Translations under genes and position numbers: made by a program
Notes under the pieces: generated by a model
What the model was told of the DNA's origin: nothing
Seen by the model: only the letters and a program-made list of their open reading frames with translations
Databases searched by the model: none
Part shown: positions 63,039-64,000 of the stretch, piece by piece
Layout of the letters: every line of letters begins with the position of its first letter
Position numbering within the stretch: position 1 is the first letter of the stretch
Assembly: GCF_009646095.1 (NCBI RefSeq)
Contig: NZ_CP045725.1
Span: 3,100,001 to 3,164,000, forward strand
From: Raineyella fluvialis
GTDB lineage: Bacteria; Actinomycetota; Actinomycetes; Propionibacteriales; Propionibacteriaceae
Direction of reading: 5' to 3'
DNA length: 64,000 bases

Positions 63039-64000
63039 GTGCCCGAACTGCGTTCCCGGACGACGACCCACGGTCGCAACATGGCGGGTGCCCGTGCGCT
63101 GTGGCGCGCCACCGGCATGACCAACGACGACTTCGGCAAGCCGATCATCGCCATCGCCAACTCGTTCACGCAGTTCGTCCCGGGCCACGTCCACCTCAAG
63201 GACATGGGCCAGCTGGTCGCCGAGGCGGTCAAGGAGGCCGGTGGCGTCGGCCGGGAGTTCAACACCATCGCCGTCGACGACGGCATCGCGATGGGTCACG
63301 ACGGCATGCTCTACAGCCTGCCCAGCCGCGAGCTGATCGCCGATTCGGTCGAGTACATGGTCAACGCGCACAAGGCCGATGCCTTGGTCTGCATCTCGAA
63401 CTGCGACAAGATCACCCCCGGCATGCTGCTCGCGGCCCTCCGGCTCAACATCCCCACCGTCTTCGTCTCCGGCGGCCCGATGGAAGCCGGCAAGGCCGTC
63501 ATCCACGCGGACGGCACCGCCGAGACCCGACTCGACCTGATCGACGCGATGGTCTCCGCGGTCGATCCCTCCGTGACCGACGACGAGATCACCCGGATCG
63601 AGGAGTCCGCCTGCCCGACCTGCGGTTCCTGCTCCGGCATGTTCACCGCGAACTCGATGAACTGCCTCACCGAGGTGATCGGGCTCTCGCTGCCCGGCAA
63701 CGGCTCGACGCTGGCCACGGCGGCCGCCCGCAAGGGTCTCTTCGAGCGGGCGGGCGCCCTGGCTGTCGAGCTGGCGAACCGGTACTACCACGAGGGGGAC
63801 GCGTCGGTGCTGCCGCGAAGCATCGCCACCAAGGAGGCGTTCGCCAACGCGATGACCCTCGACATCGGCATGGGTGGGTCGACGAACACGATCCTCCACC
63901 TGCTCGCCGCGGCCCAGCAGGCAGGCGTGGACTTCGACCAGGACGACATCGACGCCTTGTCCCGGCACACCCCCTGCATCTGCAAGGTCGCTCCGAACAC
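63039..64000 (+). CDS. ilvD: Dihydroxy-acid dehydratase, 5' part
   Basis: 320 residues seen; the gene runs off the right edge (family length about 560-620). It converts 2,3-dihydroxy-isovalerate/methylvalerate to the branched-chain 2-oxo acids, using an Fe-S cluster. [19 protein letters not shown] and [20 protein letters not shown] contain the cluster-binding cysteines, and [14 protein letters not shown] follows. GTG 63039 has AGGAAGAA spaced correctly and matches the family start ([20 protein letters not shown]). Confidence 0.95.
   Translation, partial: MPELRSRTTTHGRNMAGARALWRATGMTNDDFGKPIIAIANSFTQFVPGHVHLKDMGQLVAEAVKEAGGVGREFNTIAVDDGIAMGHDGMLYSLPSRELIADSVEYMVNAHKADALVCISNCDKITPGMLLAALRLNIPTVFVSGGPMEAGKAVIHADGTAETRLDLIDAMVSAVDPSVTDDEITRIEESACPTCGSCSGMFTANSMNCLTEVIGLSLPGNGSTLATAAARKGLFERAGALAVELANRYYHEGDASVLPRSIATKEAFANAMTLDIGMGGSTNTILHLLAAAQQAGVDFDQDDIDALSRHTPCICKVAPN

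Noticed and set aside
1-64000. Mobile elements, CRISPR arrays, prophage, rRNA or tRNA genes
   Set aside because: No transposase or integrase, no regularly spaced direct repeats and no structural RNA signatures were seen.

Overview
The window is 64 kb of high-GC (roughly 70%), densely coded DNA from an actinomycete. Markers for that are RbpA, a Ppm-type polyprenol-phosphate mannose synthase, a 180-kDa-class NAD-glutamate dehydrogenase, an ANTAR-domain regulator, GTG/TTG starts and TANNNT -10 elements. Gene content would suit the Propionibacteriales, but the genus cannot be fixed from this alone. I see no mobile element, CRISPR array, rRNA or tRNA. No gene-free gap exceeds about 250 bases; the largest are 13341-13587, 22634-22850 and 51853-52056.

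Layout. 1-6417: a heptose pathway and glycosyltransferase cluster (gmhB, GT9, two further GTs, gmhA, hldE-like kinase, plus a divergent GT9), nearly every junction overlapping by 1-4 nt. 6444-15613: a general-stress island with small SigB-regulon-type proteins (CsbD, GPGG-motif peptide, DUF6328, hemerythrin, SDR, OsmC), a SigB/SigF-family sigma factor, GTTT-N15-GGGTA promoters, and a hybrid histidine kinase ending in an ANTAR domain. 15694-25907: a secreted PGRP amidase, a MacB-type ABC export operon with two HlyD adaptors, a membrane acyltransferase, a ferredoxin-reductase-like flavoprotein and a DUF3105 protein. 26050-31288: a secreted HNH nuclease, CinA-N protein, PIG-L deacetylase, 2H phosphoesterase and an LPXTG glucosaminidase. 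31430-38264: acyl-CoA synthetase, AbrB permease, quinone reductase, M23 peptidase and two unknowns. 38407-50858: metXW, 5'-3' exonuclease, hotdog lyase-like protein, Ppm, RbpA, MFS, GDPD, PdxY, an HTH-MurA fusion, Lpd and Nudix. 50860-57987: assimilatory sulfate reduction operon (sir-cysH-cysD-cysN) continuing into two siroheme-making enzymes. 58062-64000: NAD-GDH and the 5' part of ilvD.

Caveat for any reader. Eight genes are each broken by one (one gene by two) missing G/C base(s), in most cases inside a short homopolymer. Inserting one base per site restores a full-length family member every time. I therefore annotate them as single genes spanning the shift and treat the breaks as probable base-calling losses rather than real pseudogenes. 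Five to seven genes appear to be leaderless, with TANNNT placed 6-7 nt before the start codon. The palindrome CGTACG is visibly over-represented throughout.
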